Positions 13,154 to 38,561 of a DNA stretch of 64,000 bases are shown here, in pieces; the first letter of the stretch is position 1; each line of letters begins with the position of its first letter. The translations under genes were made by a program, and so were the position numbers. The notes below the pieces were generated by a model. The model made no database searches and was not told the origin of the DNA. It saw nothing but the letters and a program-made list of their open reading frames with translations. The stretch lies in contig CM049307.1 in assembly GCA_026874595.1 (NCBI GenBank), positions 36,188,862-36,252,861 on the forward strand, read 5' to 3'. Source of the stretch: Sipunculus nudus. Lineage: Eukaryota; Annelida; Sipuncula; Golfingiida; Sipunculidae.

Positions 13154-13764
13154 TGGAGGGCTATTTTCTCTGAACACCATGCATATGGCATACAATTTAT
13201 TTTAAACAAATTGCATCTCAACAATTGATGTGACAAGGGAACGCCTTCTGACTTTTATAACGATACACTAACGTTGACTATAAACTTCAAAACCAGCCAT
13301 ATTTGTCAAGTGACCTGCTAATATACCTTTCAATTGACAGTTTAAGGAATATAATTAATAAATTCTGAGAAAGCTTGCGTGGTTAGTGAGTATTTTGTTT
13401 AAATAAAGGTTCATAATAAGATGTTTTCCATCTAGGTATCACTTGTTCTATAACGCTGTTAAGTATCAAATAATCAAAATCATGGAGAAGCAATGCGGTT
13501 GCCGGCCAGATTGACACGATTTTCTTCAATAGTTTCCTTAGAAAAATTTCTCCGTTACAAACAAGAAGATTAACAGACGTGTCTTTTGTACTTTTATGGA
13601 ACAGAGTCCACCCATCAAGCAACCGAAGGTAAAATAACAATGGAATCAAGTTAAATATAGCTAGATCATGATCAAAGTATATTTACCATACGGACGTGTT
13701 TACTTGAAACGATCGTCATGTGTTTAGAGGTATTATCTTATGTTATCAGTTTTTGTTAATGTGG

Positions 13765-13766
<2 letters not shown>

Positions 13767-13816
<50 letters not shown>
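13767..13816. repeat. (AT)25 microsatellite
   Basis: Uninterrupted AT dinucleotides. Confidence 0.98.
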
Positions 13817-13819
<3 letters not shown>

Positions 13820-15256
13820 AATTCATTAACTTGTTTTTTTCCCATGTTTTTTTATTTATGAAAATGTAATATGTCATACTTCATAACCATTTGGTTAATT
13901 GGGATTATATTCATTTTCTTATTCCGTAAAATGTTCGTATCGCGTTCAGACTAAATACAACAACTCGCGTGGTTTACTATGTCAGTTCCGGGAAGAAGAT
14001 CAGGGGTGGAGCACCTCGGGGACGTCTGTTGGAGGAACGTCCCGCAGAGATGGGTTCTTTAGGTCAATTCCGGGTGGTGACACCAGGTGGCCTAGTCGTC
14101 ATGGCAACCGTGGGGTTATCTCCCTCGTGGCCCCGGGTAGTTTCTACCTGGTTCTGTGGAAGGAACCCTTTGTCTGAATGTGAGTCATCGGGAGCCTTTC
14201 CAAAGACAACAGTTTTAATTACACCCGTCTATTCACCTGTGGAGATGCTATTACTCTACCTGCTGGTTTCATCAGGGCCTAATTAATTTCCTGAAATGAA
14301 CGCCCGCTTGAGCCCGGCCAGGTACAAATGAGAACAGATTCTTTGTCGTGGCGTGAATCGTCAAGCTGGTAGTCCCCGCCCGGGGGGGTAGCTCCCAGTC
14401 AGCCCCGAGGGCTGGGGCTGGCAGCACAGACAATGAAATCTTCTGCGAGGCAGAGAAGTGCAACGCCACTTAACAATACCTGAGTTCTTTATAAAGGTTT
14501 TCCTCTGCAAAAAGCGGTCATCTCTGCTTAGTTATGCTCTTGCCATTAATTTCAGGCTGACTTTAGTTTCTGACGCGGTCACTGTTGTATTATACCAGAT
14601 CCGTGCGGCACCTTAACCCAATTCTTATATATCACCACGCAGTGGTAACCGCAGACATTTCACCGCCCGGAGGTTCTCACAACAACCGAACCTATACCGG
14701 ACAAAGGACTCTCCAATCCGGAAAATCTCATCCACTATATGAACGGGGAGACAACCACAGGATCTTCATCATCATGCTTCACAGAACCTGCATGACACAT
14801 TGTATCTAACAACTTCCCCGCTAATCTGAACCACCAATTATATTTTATAAAATGAAAACAGTTTTCCAGGTGTTGTTATAATGTGTAATTTAGCTTGGGT
14901 GCATTGATGTCTCATGTACATGTTCACACAGGTGTGCATCATAGAGGAATTATTAGGGTAAGGCAGAGTTTAACTCACACCGAGAACATGTTAGAATGTG
15001 CCTATATACTGTTAATACGACAGAGAGCGTGTGCGAAGATACACCTTTTCAAACTTTAATATATATAAATGAATAAAAAATTATTAAATTGGTATTTTGT
15101 ATTATTTTATAATTTTATAATGATATTATTAATTATTATTATTATTATCATGTTATCGCGGATAATATGTTTTCAGCTAGGTTCCTCCGCCACCTCGCCA
15201 TTTCAGGATCGAGAGCGCTTAGAAAATCAGAGGATAGTTTTCCCGAAACTTGGCAT

Positions 15257-15261
<5 letters not shown>
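13817..15261. other. No gene; GC-richer patch at ~14.0-14.8 kb
   Basis: The patch stands out in composition, with overlapping frames on both strands but no domain. It also contains TCATGGCAACC (half of an X-box) and TAATTAATTTCC. A regulatory role is conceivable but unproven. Confidence 0.45.

Positions 15262-15349
<88 letters not shown>
15262..15349. repeat. (TA)44 microsatellite, longest pure array
   Basis: About 88 bp of uninterrupted TA, immediately left of the GCGCCACCT array. Confidence 0.98.
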
Positions 15350-15353
<4 letters not shown>

Positions 15354-15456
15354 CACATATGAACTCATGTCCCTATCCCGTGCGTTATCTACGGCCTGTA
15401 CGTGGCGTCATACATTATTCTCGTTACTTATATCCAATGAACATGACTTGCATGTA

Positions 15457-16340
15457 GCGCCACCTGTAGATTCTCAATATATATATGGATCACGAGACAA
15501 GACTTGGTGGTATTGTCGAAGTTCTAGAAACAAGTTTGGTTTATGTATTGGTCTCCAAATTTTGCATTTCAATGCATCTTTGATAGCTTTCGCGTACACA
15601 TGATTGGTGGCGCCACCTACGATCGTGTTAACGTAACATACATCCATGCACGTATCTCATTAGTGGTTTAACGTTAGATGTTGCATGTCCGCAGATCTTA
15701 ACTAGGCAGCTTTCAGAAGCTGATTTTTTTTATTTCCCTTATTCTGCAGGCGCTAGTCATGCGTAAAGTCTAATGTTTTTCCCGGCACATTTGTTCACCT
15801 GAACATTTGTAAAGTTTTCTATCCGCCAATGGCTTCATCGCTTTCACAAGACAGGTGGCGCCGCCTACAATCATTTTTTGCATGGTGTCCACCCGGGTGT
15901 CCATTTTTTTTTTAAAAAACACATATCCCAGGCGTTGCTGATGTAGTGGCCTCAAATTTTGTATGTACGTCTTCAAAAGCTTTCTCGTACGTTGGACTGG
16001 TTGCGCCACCTAAAATCGTTTTGCGTAGCGCACATCCATGCACGTATGTTGGGAGTGGCTTGAAGTATCGGAGTTTTTTAAAGAGTTTTTTTGCAGGTTC
16101 ATAAATCTGTTCATTTGTGTATATGTATGTGTTTGTATTTAACAAAAAAAAATCTTGAACAGATTTGTTTCATTCACTGTAGAATTAGGGTATGGGGATA
16201 CATCCATGAGTGTGATTTGGGTGAAAATCAAACATATCTCAGGATACGTTTGATGCAGTTGTCAAAAATTCTGCATGTCAATACATTATGGACAACTTTT
16301 TATATACAGGGGTGGTGGTTCTATCTCCCCCTTTTTATGT
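15457..16340 (+). repeat. Degenerate repeat array with GCGCCACCT landmark
   Basis: GCGCCACCT or a one-base variant occurs at 15457, 15610, 15858 and 16013. It is usually followed by AC.ATCGTTTT and ACATCCATGCACGTAT, and preceded by a CTTT(C)..GTAC..GATTGG-like stretch. Spacings are 153, 248 and 155 bp. A single GCGCCACCTACAATTT at 6635 suggests the same family there. The three overlapping frames here are not genes. Confidence 0.45.
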
Positions 16341-16379
16341 AAAGTGTGAATCCATATGTAGACTTAATTTTGGAGCGAG

Positions 16380-16640
16380 TGATTTGATGTATTGGCCTGG
16401 AATGTGTCGTGTGTTACGCCAGGTTTGTCTATGTACAGCTATTCTACCCGTGTCCTGCATTAAGTTGGGGTTGTCTGTGTCCGTGTATCTATACTGACCC
16501 TATCGTGTGTTTTACCCTTGCCCTGTATTAAGTCGGGTTGTTTGTTTGTCAAACTATTCTACCCATGTGGTGCAATTGTATATTATTTTCGCCATGTTTT
16601 TCAATATCGGTATATTCTGTCCTTATCGTGTATTTTATCC
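16380..16640 (+). repeat. Degenerate ~50-60-bp minisatellite, block 1
   Basis: Repeats the theme GTGTTACGCC-GGGTTTGTCT-GTGTCC-TCTATTCTACCC about four times with many changes. The same theme forms a second block at 18.2-18.6 kb. Confidence 0.5.
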
Positions 16641-17670
16641 GTGTGCCACAAGAGGACTGTGACTTAGTTATTTTATTGCATAGTTAAGTAAGAAGTATAA
16701 CCAGATGATTGTTTTTTTTTATAATTTATTGTACATTAATATGGATTATCATGTTCAGATACATGTTCGCGTGCAAACTAAGTTTAGAGAACACAGGTGA
16801 TTCATTTTATGTTAATATCAGTAAAGTTTAAATCTGTGGGAACTGATTCATGTACAGACGGTTCCTATAGCAACATTGTTTATTGTAGAAATCAAAAGCA
16901 ACGCACTTGCTTATTTTTCTTTTTCTCAGGGTTTGCTCCCTAGCTGGAGACGTATCCATTTTAGTATTCATGCACTTAATGACTAGCCGTATAGTTCTGT
17001 AAGAGGATTGGTCAGAAGACGGTCGGGACTTGAGACGTAAGCAGTCGTATTCAAGCCATGAATGCGAAGATCTTGTTACAAACGCTTAAGCCAGCGCGCC
17101 AGTTAGTTGTAGTTTGACGGTCGTCTGCGGTCCAGAAGCGGGTCCGTGTTTGGGTCGTACAGCTCGGAGACAATGTTCCTGAGCGTAGAACGTCAATGTC
17201 TGGGGACGGCCATGTAGCTACCTCTGTGACAGACTTCAGAGTGGATATCGCAATTGCCGACGGACTGGTAATCCGGCAATGTGTTTCTACCGTGAGTACA
17301 TAACAGGCCAGGATGATACATGTACACGTGGAACTATAGTGACACTGAATATTGTCTTGCGAGGGCATATTCAGGTACTTCTTGCTGGGTGGATCCAGGT
17401 GACATCAGCTGGGAGAGACATTTTTTTCAGTAATCCTACAGAGGAGGCTGTGAGCCTATCTGTCAATGCTTTCTCGACTTTGCCTTGAGGAGCAAGCGCG
17501 ATCTTCAGTGAGGAACTGTGCTAATTATCGCCGGCGAAACTCTGTGTAATTTTACACAGGAGTGACATTCTTATGTCATGTGTGCGGGTCGGTCATGTGA
17601 TCTGGAGAAATGTAAACAAGTGAACTGTCGTGTGCTGTGATCACAGAGGAGTAAACAGGACTTAAGCTGC
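16641..17670. other. No gene recognised
   Basis: A GC-richer interval at ~17.0-17.5 kb has frames on both strands but none with family features. Confidence 0.5.
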
Positions 17671-17878
17671 GTGTCTACTTGTACGGAAGCAATGCGTGTG
17701 CAGTGCGGATGCGTATGCGGACGCTGATATGTTTTGCGTGTGTCCATTACAGACGTTTTCAGTGCGGTTTTAGGGCTTTCACCTCTTCAAAAATGGCGTT
17801 TCCGCATACGGTCCGGTTGGAAAAAAACGTATCCGCAGCCGCACGCCGCACCGACTTCCGCACCGCATAAATAGACAC
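17671..17878. mobile_element. 208-bp terminal-inverted-repeat element (MITE candidate)
   Basis: The ends are GTGTCTACTTGTACGG and CCGCATAAATAGACAC, inverted repeats matching at about 13 of 16 positions. Subterminal TGCGGA motifs recur on the left (e.g. 17703-17730), and their complement TCCGCA recurs on the right (17801-17863), as in transposase-binding arrays. No target duplication is clear, and there is no coding capacity. Confidence 0.5.
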
Positions 17879-17984
17879 TGTCTTTCTATATCCGTGTGCC
17901 TGATTTTAGCCATGTCCACATCCGTTTCCTCACAAGTGGACACGAAGCTTAAGTGATTGTGTTTGATTATGTGGACTATTGTGA

Positions 17985-17990
<6 letters not shown>

Positions 17991-18043
<53 letters not shown>
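17991..18043. repeat. (AT)26 microsatellite
   Basis: Pure AT run between the 208-bp MITE candidate and the second minisatellite block. Confidence 0.98.
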
Positions 18044-18047
<4 letters not shown>

Positions 18048-18185
18048 TTTACATTGACATAAAAATGTCTTACGAAACTTGATGTAAGTGTATTTTAATA
18101 TATTTTATTTTTTGTTTACTCATGTCATCTTTAGGAGTGTTTGTGTGAGTTTCAGCCGGTTTGGTTTACCGTTTAAAAGAACCTA

Positions 18186-18560
18186 ATCGTCAATTCCTTC
18201 GGGGGTGTGACACAGTGTCCTTTATTATAAGTAGGGTTGTCTGTATATGTCAAGCTGTTGTACCTATGTCGTGTATTACGCCGGGTTTGTCTGTGTCCAT
18301 CTATATTCTACCCTTGTCCGGGATTAAATCGGGTTTCTCTGTGTCCATGCATCTATTCTGTCCCGTGTCATATATAAAGCCGAGTTTGTCTATGCATGTC
18401 CATCTACTCTATACCCGTGTCGTGTGATAAGTTCGGTTTGTCTATGTCCATCTGTTCTGCCCTGAATGTACCGTGTATTCTATATAAACCAGTGTCATAT
18501 TATACGCCTGGTTTGTCGTCATTCTGTTTTATCCACGTCTCTCATTACACTGTTATTTAC
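18186..18560 (+). repeat. Degenerate ~50-60-bp minisatellite, block 2
   Basis: About seven units of the GTATTACGCCGGGTTTGTCT-type repeat seen at 16.4 kb. It is introduced by ATTCCTTCGGGGGTGTGACA and GTCCTTTATTATAAGT, and that introduction is repeated after the next (TA)n array at 18644-18705. A weaker continuation is at 18.8-18.97 kb. Confidence 0.5.
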
Positions 18561-18573
18561 ATTCAATTACATA

Positions 18574-18576
<3 letters not shown>

Positions 18577-18628
<52 letters not shown>
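18577..18628. repeat. (AT)26 microsatellite
   Basis: Separates the second minisatellite block from the repeat of its own introductory sequence. Confidence 0.98.
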
Positions 18629-18630
<2 letters not shown>

Positions 18631-18974
18631 CCGTTTAAAGAACCTGGTCGTCCATGCATTCCTTCGGGTTGTGACACCTTGTCCTTTATCATAAGTCGGG
18701 TATATATATAATATATAATTAAAACAATCTGTTGTGTAAATATGACAGAAGTGCAAGTTTTTGCGCCCTTTCCTAGTTCATCATTTTTATCAGCATGAAT
18801 CCTATTTCTTTTCTTTCCCTATTGTTTTAACGCCAGGTTTATCTGTCTGCATTCAGTTCACTCATTCCATGTATAGGGCATCCGTATATTGAACGTGCCA
18901 TGCACTATTGTACATTCAATCAGGAGGTGTGAGTCCACATATTTCTACCCCTGCTGTGTGTTACGCGGAGTAAG

Positions 18975-20047
18975 GGTTCAGTTTTGGCATTGACAGATCT
19001 CGCTGGACTAAACAATTGACGTAAACACGGATGGCAGGGATGGGTCCTTTTATTCATCCGAGGCAAAGCTGGCGTACAGATCATTAAAGATACAAACAAC
19101 GTAATTAAAGAACGGGGACTAATTAGAATGAGCCACGTTTAATTAGGTTAATCACCCGTGCGCGTTTCCAGGATCCGTACGCCTGTTCTCTCCGTACTAC
19201 AGGCCTATAATTTCGTTATCACCAAGGCAGACGACCCTGTAGGGGGCGATATTGAAGCTTTGTTGGGTTACGCGGAATTTTACGTTTGATAATTTCACCA
19301 GATGGCTGAACTCACTGTAGCTGATTATGTTGTTATATTTGTAAGCGTCTTTATTTATTCTCTAAGTGTTGACATGGCTGATATTTTATTCCATATATCG
19401 GGCGTATTAATTATACCGTATATGTATTTCTTTAATGAACTCTAAACACACAAACATACACACATATATATATATAATATGCATGCTTATACATGCACTG
19501 TATAAACGATGTATATTTAATGTATATAAAATATATAAAAATATATGATATATATATATATATATATCAAATCATATTCATGAAAATTATATTATACATA
19601 TAAATAATACAGAGCTTTTAGATTCTTTTTACATTCATTCAAATTAAAAGAGGCATGTATAAACATGTGTGTATAAATGTTTATGTTTATATGTTTATTT
19701 AAAAATGATATATATTGAATTTAATTCATATGTATTATATAGTTGCGGTCGTATATAATTTGAAGATGGAAATCAGGCCTGGGTGAGTCCTTGGGCAGAA
19801 AAAAACTTTAATTTGCCACGCATGCCTTGTATCAGTGTATAAATGTTTTTAAGGTAATTATATAGATTCACGTTTATATAAACATCATTTAACTGAGTAC
19901 AGAGAGGTAAGTAAAGCGGCTAACATATACATTAGTGTACGTTTGTGAGATGTCGTCTGCTCTGGTTGCTTGACTCACTTCTACCTGCCCGCACACGGTA
20001 ATTGGTATACCTGACCGGCTGTGCTTTACTGGGGGACCACGGCGGGT
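18975..20047. other. Upstream flank of HS3ST
   Basis: A patch at ~19.07-19.25 kb is rich in ATTAA/TAATTA words of homeodomain type (ATTAAAG, GTAATTAAAG, CTAATTAG, TTTAATTAGG). The rest is A/T-rich with short TA tracts. Confidence 0.45.
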
Positions 20048-20055
20048 ATATAAAC
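20048..20055 (+). promoter_or_regulatory. TATA box, candidate HS3ST core promoter
   Basis: TATATAAA follows a GC-rich stretch (CGGCGGG) about 620 bp before the start codon. Its spacing would place initiation near 20078. The sequence downstream is markedly less A/T-rich than the flanks, as expected of a first exon. In such an A/T-rich window a TATA match alone is weak evidence. Confidence 0.3.
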
Positions 20056-20077
20056 TGTAAGAGCCACCAAGCGAACC

Positions 20078-20251
20078 CAAGGGGCCTCACGTTGTTGTGT
20101 TAAATAGTTCTCGAGAGAGTCCGCTCTATTCACACCAACCTCTTCAACGCCTATCAAGTATCTATATATCGCATCATCATTTGACGATATGCAGTGAATG
20201 GGCGGGTCCGCCACTCGCGAAAAGAAGAGGTAGCCACGCCCCCCTACGGAG
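20078..20251 (+). other. Possible HS3ST 5'UTR exon
   Basis: From the inferred start site the sequence runs to a near-consensus donor, GGAG|GTAAGA, with GT at 20252-20253. The best downstream acceptor is a C/T-rich tract ending TGTCAG at 20579, 90 bp before the ATG. That would give an intron of 328 bp. This model is inferred; unspliced transcription from a nearer start is equally possible. Confidence 0.25.
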
Positions 20252-20660
20252 GTAAGACTGCCAATCATGTGGGATCCGCTGAGACCACGTGATAAAACAG
20301 TGGAAGTTATCAGAGCATACTACCTCTACTGGCAAGCAAGTCAGTAGCGTATAGGAAAACATGTGAGTTACATGCTACATAGAAATCTGTATATACATGG
20401 ACGAGACCGCTGGCTTATTTGACTGTGGTCGATCACAGCACGGATCTAGCTAATAATAGAAGTCAGGATTTGCCAAAACATTTCTTATGAATTCGTCAAG
20501 GTAAAAAGGGAGGGAGGGTGGGCCAGGGGACACGCTCCGTACTAGGAGTCCTGCCGCCCGCTCTCCCCTGTCATGTCAGCATGTTGAACATATCTGTGAA
20601 GCTGAGAACTTCAAAGTTCAGGCTGGGACGGGTTCCCACGTGAATGGCGCAGGTTACTAG

Positions 20661-35997
<15,337 letters not shown>

Positions 35998-36262
35998 CCT
36001 TCAAGGACTTAGCGTTCAAGCTAAATGCACACAGTCTTTATTTTGTTATTATATGGGCTGAATTCCATTGTCTGCAAATGTTTAATTCATGTTACATAAA
36101 CTGGTTTTACAGTTCAATTTTATAATGGTTTCATATGGTGCATGCACGAGAGATGGTCGAAATGCCTCCATTTATGTATTTTATATAATGTTAACTAGAC
36201 ATACACACATGACAAAAAAGAAACAAGATAAATGCTCAGTTTTGAGTTTCTTTACTCTGTGG

Positions 36263-36268
36263 ATTAAA
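36263..36268 (+). terminator. ATTAAA, first candidate poly(A) signal after HS3ST
   Basis: This is the first poly(A)-signal variant after the stop codon, 266 bp downstream. A canonical AATAAA follows at 36933-36938. I see no strong downstream GU-rich element that would decide between them. Confidence 0.2.
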
Positions 36269-36932
36269 ACCCTGAGTGGTAAACCATGGGAGGTCATGAG
36301 TTGGACATATAATTTCCGAAGACATTTTAAATTGGGCACACGCTTGACAATGAGCTTTGTTCAGTTTTTAGCGTTTATTATATCTTTTACATCTGATACT
36401 AAATATCTGTGTCATCTTTACAATACGCGACAGTCTTTATTTGAGGCTGAACCCTTGTTTATCTTTTGTTAGATCTCTTCTTTTGATTCCAATTGCCAAG
36501 GCGGCCGAGTAACCACTTTTTACCCATCTTTATAGAGACAGATATTAAGGGGCCAGTGACAGGTGGTTTGGGGATGTCTATTTATAGATCTTTATCCCAG
36601 GAAGTTATCGAAAATCATTGAAGCATGCGATGCGCGGATGACATCCCTGCCATCCGAAACAGACAGAGCAATTAGTTAAGTCTTTGTACTGTCTGTTATC
36701 TACACTCCCTGATTCTATCTCCTTTGCTATATTGACAGAGGAAAAAACGGTTGCCTTGCTCAATGTGACATATCAGAAAGACAATCTGACAAGCAATATA
36801 TCGCTGTATATTTAATCACTGTGACAGGACGCTCGCCTGTACGGGACATATCTCTATATCTATATAAAGGTTGTTTTGTTTTGTGGCCAAAGTAGATTGC
36901 TTCACAGTATATAATAACCAGCATTGTGAAAA

Positions 36933-36938
36933 AATAAA
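36933..36938 (+). terminator. AATAAA, second candidate poly(A) signal after HS3ST
   Basis: This is the first canonical hexamer 3' of the HS3ST stop and would give a ~950-nt 3'UTR. A (TA)n array begins about 70 bp further on, so the gene must end before or around here. Confidence 0.25.
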
Positions 36939-37003
36939 TACACCATCATTAAATGGAAAATATAACGACCTTATCAAGTGTCAGATCTACCAGTATTATA
37001 AAA

Positions 37004-37004
<1 letters not shown>

Positions 37005-37050
<46 letters not shown>
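37005..37050. repeat. (TA)23 microsatellite
   Basis: First array 3' of HS3ST; a second, (AT)17, is at 37119-37153. Confidence 0.98.
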
Positions 37051-37055
<5 letters not shown>

Positions 37056-37115
37056 TTATATATATTATTTAAATAACTGCAAAGTGTTGATTATAATAGA
37101 TAAAAAAAGCTGATA

Positions 37116-37118
<3 letters not shown>

Positions 37119-37153
<35 letters not shown>
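37119..37153. repeat. (AT)17 microsatellite
   Basis: Pure AT run just upstream of the promoter-like cluster. Confidence 0.98.
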
Positions 37154-37156
<3 letters not shown>

Positions 37157-37366
37157 AAGTGACAGAGCTAACATAATTATATGTTATGTATGTTAAATGT
37201 AATGACACTTGATAAAACAATATTTTTATGATCTTAGCGTTACGATAAAGGACCTGAAGTATATCCTCTGTCATGATGCCTACTAAATAGTCCTTTTTAT
37301 ATGAACCCGCTTAATTATAATGCACAACTGACCACGTCACGAAGAGAGAACACGAACCGCGCAGTA

Positions 37367-37612
37367 TGACGTCACGTATACCGCAGGGTTTCATTGGTGG
37401 ACGGACAGAACTCGGTGACACAGGGTGATCTAATATTGCTGTGTAATGGTGATTGGCTGACGCGTGCATATCAATAATATATGCAAATAGGTCAGTCCTG
37501 GACCCAATTTGCCTGTATGTTTTAGCGTGTATAACCGGCTCTGACTGTCAAGCACTGTTCCATATTGTTCTTGTGTCTTTTGTTGAAATTTGTTGACTCT
37601 GGCGTCTCAAGG
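37367..37612 (+). promoter_or_regulatory. Promoter-like cluster (CRE, CCAAT, octamer) with possible noncoding first exon
   Basis: In order: a full CRE TGACGTCA (37367-37374), inverted CCAAT boxes ATTGG at 37393-37397 and 37452-37456, and an octamer ATGCAAAT (37481-37488). A weak TATA-like GTATAACC lies near 37530, and a GT donor in GG|GTAAAG follows at 37612/37613. CCAAT plus octamer is a known arrangement in histone and snRNA-type promoters, but no histone frame follows. I infer a spliced noncoding first exon of about 37555-37612. No downstream exon has been tied to it. Confidence 0.35.
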
Positions 37613-37940
37613 GTAAAGTGTAAATATTTTACAGTGTTGCCTTGCACATATGATATGTATATATTTTGTTTTGAAATAATTTATGCTCACTGAATTAGTT
37701 TTGCCTTCATTCTACAACTTGAATGCGTGATTGTTTATGTATTTGTTGCCAGCATGCACCACATGTTAGGAGAATTAGCTGACCTGTTGGATAATCTAAA
37801 AGTGTGACCCATCCACCCATATTTCAAATACAATAGGATCAAGACCGCTAGGTGGCGTTTTTGTCCGCAGGTTTATAATTGTAAAATGGAAGTTTTATGT
37901 CCCTTAAAGATGGGTGCGTGTGTGCATGCGTTTGAGTGTG

Positions 37941-37944
<4 letters not shown>

Positions 37945-37985
<41 letters not shown>
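37945..37985. repeat. (AG)20 microsatellite
   Basis: Pure AG run after GTGTGT. Confidence 0.98.
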
Positions 37986-37988
<3 letters not shown>

Positions 37989-38546
37989 AAAAAGGTGTTT
38001 TTTTTGTATTCCGGTCCTTGGATAGTATTGTCGAGAGGTGTCGTATAAAGTGGTTATGTCGCAAAAATAAACTTGCTAACATTAAAACGAAATACCGTAT
38101 TTAAGCATAATTTGCTCAATCGTTGCATTTAAAATAAAAATTGGTAACCAACAACTGTATAAAAACCAACATTGAATCTAAATTCTGTAAGGATGGACAA
38201 CAAAAGATGGAATTTTACACTGGTACGAAAAGTTTAGACTTCAATATCGGCAGTCTAAGCAAAAACTTAAAAGTGGAATTTCGTTTTTTTTTTAGTGCGG
38301 TATCATTGTTATATCACATGTCACACTAATTATGTGGACGATGTCTGAAGCATAAATAGATTGACTCATTCATACAGTAAATGATAAAAATGACGAGTAT
38401 GATTTTATCACATTTAAGAGCAGATTATTTGATATCGGTGTGCTTCTTATAGTCAGATGTAACAAATCAAATTTTCTTTGTAAGGTTAAACGATGTACTG
38501 TATATGGCATAATGTTTGGTAAATGAACTAGAATTTAATGCTTAAT

Positions 38547-38561
38547 GGGGGGGGGGGGGGG
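38547..38561. repeat. G15 homopolymer
   Basis: Fifteen consecutive G. Confidence 0.97.

Noticed and set aside
13899-14286. Overlapping 92- and 105-codon + strand ORFs in a GC-richer patch
   Set aside because: Two frames of the same DNA are both open, and an opposing minus-strand frame overlaps their 3' end. There is no recognisable protein; this is low stop-codon density from composition.
15167-15603. Overlapping ORFs up to 117 codons with long IYIYIY runs
   Set aside because: They are translations of the (TA)44 microsatellite and its flanks. The same applies to the frames at 6764-6984, 18396-18711, 23652-23961, 32766-33207 and 49504-49746.
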